Source of the DNA: Anaeramoeba flamelloides
Taxonomy: Eukaryota; Metamonada; Anaeramoebidae
Direction: 5' to 3'
Length of the DNA: 64,000 nt
Assembly (NCBI GenBank): GCA_027625915.1
Contig: JANTQA010000075.1
Span: forward strand, 2,170,001 to 2,234,000
A program made the position numbers and the translations under genes. How positions within the stretch are numbered: position 1 is the stretch's first letter; each line of letters opens with the position of its first letter. The notes below the pieces were generated by a model. It was not told where the DNA came from, searched no databases, and was given only the letters and a program-made list of their open reading frames with translations. This document shows positions 44,918-55,889 of the stretch, piece after piece.

Positions 44918-45937
44918 TTATTTGATCAGATTAACCTTTTTCATCCATTCGAGTTGTCTTTGGAAAACGGTTTCAACATTTTCAAATTCAACTCCTAATT
45001 CGCGGGTTGTTTGTGATGCGTCATATCTTCTATCTTCGCGTAAAAACATTACTGTTTCTCTCCCAAACAGTTTCATCATGGGGAAATAGTTATTGAGGGG
45101 GAAGACGTATTTTTGGACGAAATCCTTCATATAGCCGAGCGCTAATACAAATTTGGAAGGCGCGTAAACGAGTGGCTTTCTGCCACTGCTCGCTTTCAGA
45201 ATCATGTCCAGCAGTTGTGGGATTTCTAGTCTGCCAGAGGCAACAAGGTAATTTGTATTTGGCTTGCCGATCGCCATGGCCCTTTCGCAGACACGAGCAA
45301 TGTCCATTGCGCCAACAAAATCATAGCCGCCATCCTTGGGGAAAATGGGGAACTTTCCTTTCGAAAGGTACTGTATTGTTTTTGAAATGGACGTTGCGCA
45401 TTTCCAATCATAACGGCCGATCACGCCTGTAGGGCTAACAGTTACGATCTCGATCCCCTCCTTTCGGCATTCCTCGGAGGCAAGATGCTCGCCAAGATTC
45501 TTTGTTCTGTTGTAGTCTCTCCAGAGCGTTGGGACAGGCTTGACTGCGGTCCCATGATCGTAGGGGATGTTTGTCGCTGAAGAGATTTGCACAATCCTTC
45601 GGATCGTTCCTGTTTGCGCGGCGGCCCTTGCAAAATTTAAAGATCCGAGCACATTCACATTGTAAAAATCTTCCCTCCTCACAGAGTCATTAAACCCGAC
45701 AAGTCCTGCAACATTGTACGCCTCCGAACAGCCTTCCATTAGCCTGACTAGGGAACTCTGATCATTCATATCACCAGGCACGAGCTCAACAGGCAGATTT
45801 TCAAAGATCTGTGGATGCTTGAAGGTCTTGGGGCGATAAAGACATTTAATTTTTATGTCTTGTCCGTGAACAGCAAGAAGATGCCTAACAAGATTGTTTC
45901 CAACCATACCTGTTGATCCAGTGACACAAATATTCAT
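44918..45937 (-). CDS. Extended SDR NAD(P)-dependent epimerase/reductase (dihydroflavonol-4-reductase-like), GC-rich
   Basis: A single 339-residue frame without introns. It has the Rossmann nucleotide site TGSTGMVG (Gly7, Gly10, Gly13), a GDMND acidic turn near 55-59, NVLGSLN near 94-100, the Ser-Tyr-Lys catalytic set (ISS near 118-120, YNRTK at Tyr142-Lys146), and the VSPTGVIG segment after it. These are marks of extended SDR enzymes that act on nucleotide sugars or reduce carbonyl groups. The substrate cannot be told from sequence. No signal peptide; likely cytosolic. The coding sequence is much richer in G and C than everything within several kb, with GC-ending codons, unlike the A/T-ending codons of the neighbouring genes. 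Together with the lack of introns this suggests acquisition from a bacterium or another eukaryote. A highly expressed native gene with biased codons is the alternative. Confidence 0.92.
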   Translation of the reverse strand: MNICVTGSTGMVGNNLVRHLLAVHGQDIKIKCLYRPKTFKHPQIFENLPVELVPGDMNDQSSLVRLMEGCSEAYNVAGLVGFNDSVRREDFYNVNVLGSLNFARAAAQTGTIRRIVQISSATNIPYDHGTAVKPVPTLWRDYNRTKNLGEHLASEECRKEGIEIVTVSPTGVIGRYDWKCATSISKTIQYLSKGKFPIFPKDGGYDFVGAMDIARVCERAMAIGKPNTNYLVASGRLEIPQLLDMILKASSGRKPLVYAPSKFVLALGYMKDFVQKYVFPLNNYFPMMKLFGRETVMFLREDRRYDASQTTRELGVEFENVETVFQRQLEWMKKVNLIK

Positions 45938-45959
45938 TTTTCAATTTGTAATAATTTTG

Positions 45960-46779
45960 TTGGGCTTTGTGGAAAAAAATGTTAAAAATTATTTGCAGCG
46001 ATTTTTTCAAAATACGTGTGAGGAAATGGTTTTAAGAAGATGAGTTTTTGTTGTTTTTTACCTGGATTTGTAATAAAATTTTTAATTTACTAAAAAAAAA
46101 CTTTGAGATGAATTTTCATTTCGAGAGAATTAGATCTTCTTTTCTTTTTATTTACATTTTATAAACCACCAAAGCAACTATTTTTTTGAACAATATAAAG
46201 TTTGGTCTTGTAAAAATAAACACGTCTAGACATGGTTATGCTTTGTTGCTTTATAAAAGTTGTTGTTAAAATGTCTCTTTTTTCAAGAAAGTTCAAATTT
46301 GCAATAGATCAAAGAAACTGATAACAAACCCTAATCAAATTTTGATACTCGTTACTTGATTTTGCTATTATTCGAAAAGAAATTCTAAAAATGAACAATG
46401 ATTGACTTTGAAGATTTAATTATTTGTGAGAAAAAACAAAAAATTGGAAAAAAATTAAGATTGCAAAAGCATTTTCCAATTTCCATTCAGAATTTAATAT
46501 TTTTTAAAAAGATTGAGGAGTTTACTTTCAAAATTGATTTAGTTTTAGTACTACACTTTAATATTGGATTAGATGTTCTATAAGAACAATAAGAAAAAAA
46601 TCCATGTGTTGTCTTTAAAATATTGATTGTCTTCCCTAAAAACACCGGTATTTTTGACCACTGTTCATTAATAATAGATATTTTATAGAAAAAGGATTTT
46701 AAAAAGTTTGTTTCTAAAGAAATACAAAAGAGATTGTTTCCAAATATTGGTATTTATAATTTAAATAGGATAACATTAT
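45960..46779. other. Upstream region of the SDR gene
   Basis: Intergenic AT-rich DNA. 46300-46390 shares 'atcaaagaaactgataacaa' with the F4 copy near 63716. The open frame at 46398-46583 has no domain. The composition returns to AT-rich within a few bases of the SDR start codon. Confidence 0.4.
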
Positions 46780-46975
46780 TGTCAGTTTCACTTTTAAAAC
46801 ACAAACTTTCAACAAAATTTAAAGCACAAAAAAATCTCAAATTAAAGCACAAAATTTGAATTTTTGTTTTTTACAAATTATTTTACCAGTATCCACAATT
46901 TTGTGCCTTAATTTGAGCTTTTTATTGTGCTTTAATTTTCGTTGAAGTTTGTGCCTTAAAAGTTGAACTGACTGT
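46780..46975. repeat. Hairpin of about 195 bp
   Basis: The left arm 'gtttcacttttaaaacacaa' to 'ctcaaattaaagcacaaaat' is mirrored by 'aattttgtgccttaatttga' to 'cttaaaagttgaactgac'. The loop is about 40 bp. Non-coding. Confidence 0.7.
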
Positions 46976-47874
46976 TTATTTCATTCTCGGTTTTTAATTC
47001 CTCAAGATCACTGATTTAGGATTCTAATTTCGCATAAAGTATACGAACATAAAGTATAAAAGCAATAAAAAAATATCTATACTTTTCATCTATTAATTTG
47101 AAGTTCATTAATTAAAGTAGAAAAAAATATATATTGGAAGTTGAGGTGATAATTTTTATCTATAATTTATTCAAATACCAGTATTGATAAATTGAAAAAA
47201 ATCAACTGTTATTTCCCAATTAAGAACTCTCCATATTTTATACTATGTGAATTTTATTTTTATCATCAACTATGTATTTATTGAAAATAAAAAATGTTGA
47301 ACTCGTTGATCATGTTAAAAGATTCAAATTTAATTATTTTTATTTTTTTTAGAAAATGTTATCTTTTGTAAAAATTAATTTTTACCAATCAAATTCTAAA
47401 TTTACCCAAAAAAGATTCAAAAATCTAAATCCTCTTGTTTATTTGCTTTTCAAACTTTGGTTTAACTTTATTCCAAATATTCTTAAATTTAGTTAGTGAT
47501 ACAAATATAATTTAAAATAAATTGTAAATTTAGTTCAAAATGAGGTAAACAAAATAGATTGTAATTTTTCCTCGAAATCTTCAAAAAATTCGAAAAATTC
47601 GATTCACCTATTTTTTGAATAAAAAAACTTATTTTCTTTTTTATTGTTGAAGAAGTGTAAATTACACTCTGGATACCGTTTTACTTAAATTCCCTTTCAT
47701 AAATTTAAGCGTAAAATCATAGATTTCACGATTATTATTTAATGAAAATAGTTTCAAACTGTTTGTTTTAAATAAATTCATTAAGATTTTTTTTTTTTTT
47801 AATTTGTTTTGAAATATTAATCTATCTTTTTCATAGGAAGTATAGACCCATAAAAAATGATCAATATTTTCAAT

Positions 47875-48410
47875 TTGTTTTAATAAAGAGTTCTAAATAT
47901 TTGAACAACTATAGATCAAATGAAATAGGTTACTTTATTAAGTTTTTTAGAAACTTTATAGATGGTTTGATTCTATAAAGTGCTAAGGTTTTAAGAATAA
48001 GATTTGGTTTTACAGAATTGAGTTGCTTCTTTTTTTTTTTTTTGCAAGTTTCCCAAATCTTGTTTTCACAAAACCCCAGTACAAGACACCGACTCGACAG
48101 CAAAAACCCAGTCCAGGTAACGACTCGACAGATTGTACGTAAAGTCCAATTCGGTTCACTTTGGTTGGCTTCAGATCGCATTCGTTGGATTCAGTTCTCT
48201 ACAGTTGCATAAGTCCAGCTCGAAGATCTGATCATTAACAAGTTTGGTTAGGTTAGTCATGACCAAGTCCACCAATTCTTATAATGATTTTTTATTCCTT
48301 GAAACTCTCCAAGCACCTAAAAAAACAAAAAGAGGAGGAACCCAAACAACTTAAAAAGAGAAATTTGGAAAAGGTAAAAAGTGTAAAAAATAAAAAAACT
48401 TATTTTCTTT
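47875..48410 (+). repeat. F8 repeat, left copy of a 4.9 kb inverted pair
   Basis: About 535 bp that recurs in reverse at 52170-52753 with roughly 85-90% identity by eye. Its centre is richer in G and C than its flanks and contains a duplicated unit around 'cgactcgacag' (near 48091 and 48120). A homopolymer T tract lies at 48030-48043. The short open frames on both strands (47930-48212) have no recognised domain. Confidence 0.75.
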
Positions 48411-48689
48411 TAATTATTTCTTATTTATAATAATCGATAAATTCTTTTCAAATTAATTTAACTTAATCGTTTTTAAAAATACTTATTATTTTGGTGACTG
48501 TAGATATTGTCCCTTTTTTAGAACAAATTAAAAACTTTTTTGTTCGGATTATGTAAATCGCATAATTACTTTTATAAGTAATTATTTTTAATCTTTAAAA
48601 ATCCAATTTTAATATCAAAAAAGTTTCTCAAAGTACATACAAAGATACAATTAAACTAAAATTCAAAAATTTACACTTCATTTAAAGGG

Positions 48690-49205
48690 CCGTTACAGTC
48701 ACACAATACAATTTCATCTGAATTGGAAATAATTTTGATTTTTTGTAAAATATGAAAATGATTTTTTTATCTTTTAGTTTTTTTTTTTTTTTTCATTTCT
48801 TTTTTTAAATTATGTAAATTGTTAACATCAATTAACTTTTTTTTTTAGAACTGATATTAAGTTATGTTAAAGTTGAATTGTTCAAAATAGAAGAACTCGA
48901 CTAAAATCAGTTGATGGTATCTAACCATTTGATCAATCAATATTCCTAATTGAATTTAAACAAATTTACGAATGTATTTTTTGTTTTGCTCTCTCCAAAA
49001 TTTTTAACATGTAATTAATTTATTTAAGTTGATAATTATTTATTTTTTGTTTTGTACGTATTGTAATTTATAAACAAGTGTTAACCCTTCAATTGGTGAA
49101 TGGTTCTGATTTGATATTTCTTTGAGAATTGATTAAATAAGATTTTTTTTTCAAAAATTGGATTTTGGTGTTTTGAAAATTTTGAATTGGGGCTTATATT
49201 TCTAT
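48690..49205 (-). repeat. F2 repeat copy between the F8 pair
   Basis: Reverse orientation: 'aaaatatgaaaatgattttt' near 48747, the core 'taaccatttgatcaatcaat' near 48922, and 'attggtgaatggttctgatt' near 49101, matching the copy near the window start. Confidence 0.7.
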
Positions 49206-49209
49206 TAAT

Positions 49210-51300
49210 ACTTGGCCATGACATAAACTTTAATTCACTTCTACAAAAAAAAAATTGAAATAGAAATTATAAAAACACAGAGACACTTAAAAGTTTAAAA
49301 ATATAAGGAACAATCTAAAGTAAATTTTCTATTAATAAAAAAACATTATTCTTTGGCAAAACATAATTAAACCACTCTGAAAAAAATTCTAATATTTTTG
49401 TGTGGCAATCAAAACAATCAAAAAAAAACTCAATAAACTTTTTTGAATTTAATAGGTTAGTCCTGCCAAGGATACGTCAAAGATTAGTGTATGTTGGTAT
49501 TGTATGTAAACATATTAGTGTTACATGGTTCAAATGTCCCAAAAAATTCGATTTATAAAGTACAAATATTTGTTGATCTCATCAATTCTAAAAAATATAT
49601 ATGTATTAGTCAAAAGAAACAAGAAATTTCTAGAAAAAAAACTGTATTTCACTTAAAATTTAAAGGTTGAACCATCTAGTTTCATACTCCAAAGTTGTAA
49701 ATCATCTTTCTTAAATTTGTTGTCTGGTGTAGATTAATTGATAAAAAAATCGATTGTTTATAAAAATTAAATAATTAACTCTAAAGATTTTTTTGAAATA
49801 ATATTTCAGAAATATTCGAAATATATTGATGTTACGATTAGCTTTATAATAAGGAAACAAAACTAATCATTCGTTGGGTGTTAATGTTGATGGTTATTGT
49901 GTTAATCTTCGAAACTAAAAAAAAAATATAAAAATAGTTAGTTTTTGAAGTTTTAAATCTGAATTATTAAACAGTGGAATAATAATAATTAAGTTACAAT
50001 TTTGTAGATTTGGGAAGGGTAATTTAAAAAAATATTTGATTTTGATGGTTATAAAATTTAATTGATTAAATAACAAGAATATTATCATTTTTTGTTTTTA
50101 TTTTTAGAATTGGAAAAGGAATAAAAAAAAAAAACAAAATGAAAATTTTTAATTTTTATCATGATGTAAAAAATCAAATAATTTAGTATACAATAATATT
50201 TAAAATAGATTTTTAATAGTCATGTTAACCATACATCAATAATAATGTTTGGTCCCAATTCCAAGATATTTTAATTATAGAGAAATCTATGGTTACACTA
50301 ATACCTTTAAATATATACACTCAAAATTGGGGAACTAATGAAATATTTTGCTTTTTCAAATTTTTGTTATTTCGTTTTCTAATTCAATATAAATCATTTT
50401 TTTCATTTTTTAACAAATTTGTTTTTCTTTCTTTTTCTTTTTTTTTTATTTGGAAATTTTTTTTTTTTTTTTCTTTTTTTTGTATTTTTTTTTCTCATTC
50501 TTATTTCTGTTATTTTTTTTCTTTTTTTTTTTTTTTCTTATTCAGTCAAGAAATTCAAGTTGAAAAATAAATATCTTCGAAAATTTAAATATATTTTTTA
50601 AAAAATGAGATATGTAATGTCTGTTAAAGTGTATTTAATTATTAGAAAAAAATCTTCTTCGAAACTTTTTTTGAGTAAAAGTTCAATAATACAAAATCAG
50701 TAATTCACATTTCAAAAATTATAATTCTCTTTTTTTTAGTTTTTAATTAATTTTTTTTAATTTTTAAAATTTAGGCTTTTTATATGTTTATAATAAATTA
50801 AAAAGAGAAATTATTAATCAAATTAAATAATCAGTTGTTCTTGCATATAAAAGGAATATTATTTTTTTTTCAATTAATCCTTCCAGATGATTCACAAAAT
50901 TGAAATATAAATTATTTTTCAACCATTTTGCATACCCATAATAACTTTGATATTAACGATTTTTACAAGTTTATAATCTTCATGATGTATCTTTAAATAT
51001 ATTTTTTCAAATACCAAAAAGAGTTTTATTTCATTTTTTAATCACTTTTTTTCATTTTCGCCCTTTTTTTTTTCATTTTTAGATTCTAATAAAATTTGAT
51101 TTTTGAGAAACCATATTTTAAATTTTTTGGCATATCACTCTTTTTCTTTTTTGAGATTTGAACCATTAATGGGTTATCAATGAATTAAACCTTTAATTTG
51201 GTTTTTAACGAGTGGGTAATTATTTTGGTTATTGTCAAAACTATTTGTAATATTATATTTAATAAATAATTCGATATTATAAGTTTTGATTGTGCCAAAA
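49210..51300. other. AT-rich DNA with a long pyrimidine tract
   Basis: No gene was recognised. 50400-50540 is almost pure T with some C on the plus strand, which produces false open frames rich in Phe. 49440-49560 is somewhat more complex but has no long frame. Confidence 0.4.
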
Positions 51301-51304
51301 AGCG

Positions 51305-52070
51305 TGTTTGAAATATTCCCAAAAAAAACCCAAAATCGAAAATAGTAGAAAATTTTTTAACCACATAAAAACACTTTTTGAACAACTTCGGAGAAACTCT
51401 ATTACCAATATACCCAGTTTAACGGTAAAATAACAATTATACTTACAGACAAAATATATTTGTTGAATTTTCTACTTTAAGTACCTCGAAAGAATTTTCC
51501 GTAACCGTTGAGTATATTTGAGTAATTGTTATCCTTATTATGGTAAATGTAAAGGTATGCCAGAGTATTACTTGGGTTTGGATGTGTTCTTTAGTTAAAC
51601 CAGTCCCTTTTATGGAATGGGAAGTTAAAATAATCTTTGGCTTGTGTCACCTTATGTAGGGTATGGATATGTATTGAACGATTAGATATTACTCGGCTAT
51701 TTTTGGTTGGTATTTAAGATTACAAAATTTTGGGTAATGATAAGCAATTAGAAATTTTCTTAACAAGTACATTTTCTCTCATTTAGTTAATACTATTTCG
51801 AAATGATCAGACAAGTTACAGTAATCCAAGATACCAATCCCTTTCACACAAAATAAGTTGAAAACCATTCCCTAAAATTTTAAAATTTTTTTGAATTTTG
51901 ATATTTGCAATTAAAAAAGCAATTTTTCGGAAAATAAAATTCCAAATTTACCTTTAAACTGAGTAAATTGGCACTAGGGTTTCTTAGAAGTTGTTCAAAA
52001 AGTGTTTTTTCGTGGTTAAAAAATTTTCTACTATTTTTGATTTTGGGGAATTTTCGGGGATATTTGATAG
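51305..52070. mobile_element. Element with about 118 bp terminal inverted repeats and coding-like interior (family F9)
   Basis: The left terminus 51305-51423 and right terminus 51955-52070 are inverted copies; for example 'gtagaaaattttttaaccac' faces 'gtggttaaaaaattttctac', and 'aacactttttgaacaacttc' faces 'gaagttgttcaaaaagtgtt'. Identity is about 85% by eye. The interior (51497-51870) has one frame with protein-like sequence such as CKGMPEYYLGLDVFF and NNLWLVSPYVGYGYVL, broken by several stops. It is therefore a decayed element or carries a captured gene fragment. Family not recognised. Confidence 0.5.
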
Positions 52071-52169
52071 ATTCCCCAAAAATAATAAAAATAGTTTAGT
52101 TTCTGATTAATTGAATTCCTAATTTCAAATTTAAAAAAAGTTTAAAAGAAATTGTTTTTTTTTTTTTTT

Positions 52170-52753
52170 TTGATTTTTTATACTTTTTACCTTTTCCAAA
52201 TTTCCCTTCTTAAGTTGCTTGGGCTCTATGTTCCTTCTCTTTTTGTTTTTTTAGGTGTTTGGGAAAGGTAAAAAGTATAAAAAATCATTATAAGAATTGG
52301 TTGACCTGATCATGACTAACCCAACCAAACTTGTTCATGATCAGATCTTCGACGAGGGATTATGCAACTGAACTGAATCCAACGAATGCGATCTGAAACC
52401 AACCAAAGTGAACCGAATTGAACTTTCCGTACTATCTGTCGAGTCGTTACTTTGACTGGGTTTTTGCTGTCGAGTCGGTATCTTGTACTGGGATTTTGCG
52501 AAAACAAGATTTGGGAAACTTACAAAAAAAAAAAAATAAAATAAAATAATAAAAAAAAAAATAACACAAAAAAAAAAAAAAAAAAAAAAAGCAAAGCAAC
52601 CGAAAAGAAAATTTCGAAAACCAAATCTTATTCTTAAAAACCAGAGCTTTTTAGATTCAACCCATCTATAAAGTTCTAAATCAAAATTTAATAAACAGCC
52701 TTTTTCATTTGATCTATAGTTGTTCAAATATTTAGAACTCTTTATTAAAACAA
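52170..52753 (-). repeat. F8 repeat, right copy of the inverted pair
   Basis: Reverse complement of 47875-48410. It carries the same duplicated unit: 'ctgtcgagtcgttactttga' at 52437 and 'ctgtcgagtcggtatcttgt' at 52468, period about 31 bp. On the minus strand the first 130 bp read NNYRSNEKGCLLNFDLELYR then WVESKKLWFLRIRFGFRN without a stop, while the left copy is interrupted there. It may be the edge of an old coding region. Confidence 0.75.
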
Positions 52754-52754
52754 C

Positions 52755-53090
52755 CTATGGTGGCGATCCAAAAAAAACGACATAAAAGGAAACAACCACC
52801 AGCCCATTCAACACTTGGGGCACAAAAAAAAACTTTTCACTGAAAGTTTTTTTCTTTTTTCTATTATTTTTTGACTCTCTTTCATTTCTTGCTTTTCTTT
52901 CTCTTTTTCTTGTCTTTTTTCCGAAATAATTTATTCTTTTCATTTTTTAAAGAAAAGATATCCTTTGAGCTGTAATCCTGCTTACATTACAGTTAGGATA
53001 AAAAAACCCTAAATACAATTTTAGAGTTTCTGGCAAATAGGAGGTAATTTTGTTGAATCACCTCTCCTCAACAATAAAAAAAAAAGAAAT
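52755..53090. repeat. Duplicated segment, copy 1 (uninterrupted)
   Basis: Shares with 54895-55885 the blocks 'aaaaggaaacaaccaccag', 'atttcttgcttttctttctc', 'gatatcctttgagctgtaat' and 'gttgaatcacctctcctca'. Here the blocks are contiguous, whereas copy 2 holds extra DNA. Confidence 0.65.
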
Positions 53091-53803
53091 TGTTTTTTTT
53101 TTTAGATTTCCAAAGGGTTGAATTTCTTCATTTTTTAAATAAATTGTTTTGAAAAAAATTAAAAAGATTTTAAAAATATATAATAAGAGACAAAAATTTA
53201 TTTTGAAAAAAATTCAATAAAAAGATTTCTTTAATCAAATTTATCATTATTATTAATTTGTATCAAAAATTATTGATAAAAAAGTAAATAATAACAAGTA
53301 AAAAAATAATAATTATTTTAAAAATAGTGCGTCTTTAATCCATGTCAGCCCTTCATATAAACCATCACCCTATTCAATGAATAATATAAAATAAATTAAA
53401 GAATTTTAAAAAAATTTATTAAACGGTTTTATTAAAAAAAAAAAATTCGGTAAATCAGTCAAATACATTATTAATATTTTTTCTACAGCATTTTTTATAA
53501 ATTTTCAAATTATTGAATCATTGTTAAAATGAAAAAATAAAAATGAACAAACAAATAGCTGCATAAAAATAATAAAAATTCAAAACAAATAAGTACTAAA
53601 AAAATTATCAACTCAAGTAAGAACACCAATAGAAAATACCTCAAAAATAAAAAAGCAATAAGATTTCGTCAAAATATATTTTAATTTGATCTTATTTTTA
53701 ACGATAAAGAGTCTTATTTTTTTCATTTTAAAAAACATTAAAGGATAGTGAAATGTTTTTGTTATTTGAGGTATCATTTTAAAATTGATGGATCAAACAG
53801 ATC

Positions 53804-54054
53804 CCTTAAAGCATAGTATCAGTATAAAAGCAAAAAAATGTCCTTTTTTTTTTTTATTTTTTTTCAATCTCCTTTTTCAAAAACCCCATGAACAAAAGGT
53901 TGCCTGAAATGTAAGAATGATTACTATTCCAACCTAGCCAAATAATTGGTTCAAAACTATAACTTATGGATATTCCAAAAAAGTTACTTTAAAAAAAATG
54001 ACAAAATAAAAATAGGCATTTTTTGCTTTTATACTGGTACTATGGCTTTAAGGT
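53804..54054 (-). repeat. F5 inverted-repeat element, copy B
   Basis: Ends 'cccttaaagcatagtatcag' and 'ctggtactatggctttaagg' are inverted. Interior 'tattccaacctagccaaata' and 'catgaacaaaaggttgcctg' is the complement of copy A in the receptor intron. Confidence 0.75.
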
Positions 54055-54894
54055 AAAATGTTTGTGAATTAAAATTGAAATTTATTTTTTGATTTTTCAT
54101 AAATTTTTTTTAAGAAAAATACAGCAGAAGTAACCGAAAATTATTACGATTTATTATTATTTTAAACAAGGTGAACTATTTCAAATTTCTGTTATTTTGA
54201 GATTTTTCCACATAATTTTCATTCGAAGAAAAATTATTTTTTCTTTATCAATTGGAATTTTCAAATATATTTAAAAATCTAAACCGAATGAACATTAAAT
54301 TTTGTAATTTTTTTGTTTCTGATAAATTCAATAAAATGTTTTTAAAAAGTTTTGCTTGATTTTTCATTTTTGAAATTTTTTTGCAGAGTTTTGAATAAAG
54401 GATTTTTATTGATTTAAATTTTAAGTTACTTTGTAAAAATAATCAGATCTCCGAAACATTCTTTACAGCGAACCGTTTTAAAAAGAGAGTTAGAAGGTTT
54501 GTGTTTGTAAAAATGGAAATTGGATTAAAAAGTGTTTAAATTTTTTTTGAATTTATCAGTATAACAAAATCCATAGTTTTAGATTATTATTCCATTTATT
54601 CTTTTTGAGTTTCATTTTTATTCTTACGAAATAATCAATTTGTTTTTTAAGTTAAAAAGTAGAGAAGAAGAAAAATAATCAATGGTATGGTTCTGATTTG
54701 GTGGGTAAAGTATTGAAGAAGAGAAACAGTAATGGTGAAACTTTAACTTTTTCTTATATACAATTGCCTTGTACTTACATTAACTTCTGCCGATTATGAT
54801 CCGAATTGACTGTACTGAGATCATCTTTTGTCAAGTAAAGTAGAATGTGAACTAGTTAAAAACAATGGTGATGGTCGAGAAATTTTCGAAATAA

Positions 54895-55885
54895 TTGACA
54901 TAAAAGGAAACAACCACCAACCAGTTCAAAGCTTGGGATGCATAAAATAATTAAGTTTTTGACTTTTTTTTTTGTTATTTTTTGAATTTCTTTAATTTCA
55001 GAAAACTAAATTGAGTTTAAAATACTTCTAATGGCTGTAATTAAAAGATTCTTTTGACTACTCTTTGAATTAGGAGTCACAAATTTAGTCACTTCAAAAC
55101 TCTCTCTTTAACAGATTAAGAGCTCTTGAGCACTTAACCCTTACCAATAAAGCCAAAGAATTTCTTTAATTTCTTGCTTTTCTTTCTTTTTCTCTTGTCT
55201 TTGTTTAGAAAAATTTTCTTTTCGTTTTTTCAATAAAAGATATCCTATGGTTATAATCTCGCCTACATTATAACCAGGATAAAAAACTCTAAATAAGTTT
55301 TAGGGTTACTGAAAGTGCCGTCAGGTGCCTAGGTTTTCCAGAATTCAAAAGAATAGAGTAAAATCAAAGATTCAACTCAATTCTTTTAAATTCTGGAAAA
55401 CCTAATGGCGGTTTTTTTTAATTTAAGAAATAGAGTAAAATCAAAGATTTGACTCAATTCTTTTAAATTCTGGAAAAGCTCACAGTGGTTTTTTTTACTT
55501 TTTCTGTTTTATCTGTGAAGTGTTCTAGGTTTTTTTTGCTTTTTGAAATAAACAGAAAATTTTAATAAAATTTTCTGTTTATTTCAAAAAGTAAAAACCT
55601 AACGAAAATCTATCGATTTTCCTAATAAACAGAAAATTCTGGAAAAGATAACATTGGTTTTTTTTTTAATTTGAGAAATAAAACGAAAATTTCATTAATT
55701 TTCTTTTTATTTCTCAAATTAAAAAAAAACCTACCGTCAAGTACCGCCAAGTGCCGTAAGTGCCATAAGTGCCGTAGAGTGCCTAGGTTTTTTTTACTTT
55801 ATAAAATCTATTGATTTTCCAAATTAAAAAAAAACTAACAACAAACAAGAGGTGATTTTGGTGAATCACCTCTCTTCAGTAATAA
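54895..55885. repeat. Duplicated segment, copy 2, split by a hairpin-array insertion
   Basis: Same blocks as 52755-53090 in the same order, but with two expansions: extra sequence near 54960-55150 and a family H hairpin array (55310-55845) inserted between 'ttttagggtta' and 'aacaagaggtgattttggtg'. Confidence 0.6.
55310..55845. repeat. Hairpin-array repeat, clean insertion (family H)
   Basis: Type A palindromes occur twice ('ttttccagaattcaaaagaa' to 'cttttaaattctggaaaacc', then a diverged one). A perfect type B palindrome follows: 'ctttttgaaataaacagaaa' at 55539 faces 'tttctgtttatttcaaaaag' at 55575. A second B palindrome is at 55660-55725. Tandem 'gccgtaagtgccataagtgc' units end in 'cctagg' at 55745-55789. 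Its absence from copy 1 of the duplicated segment gives its limits. Confidence 0.75.
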
Positions 55886-55889
55886 AAAT

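Noticed and set aside
45172-45633. Alternative frames within the SDR gene
   Set aside because: They lie in a GC-rich gene where long spurious frames are expected; only the SDR frame has motifs.
47930-48212. Possible tRNA-derived SINE in the GC-rich F8 core
   Set aside because: Weak resemblance to an internal promoter box only; no tRNA-like fold or second box could be found.
50289-50601. Phe-rich frames in a T tract that resemble membrane helices
   Set aside because: Low-complexity pyrimidine tract; not a membrane protein.
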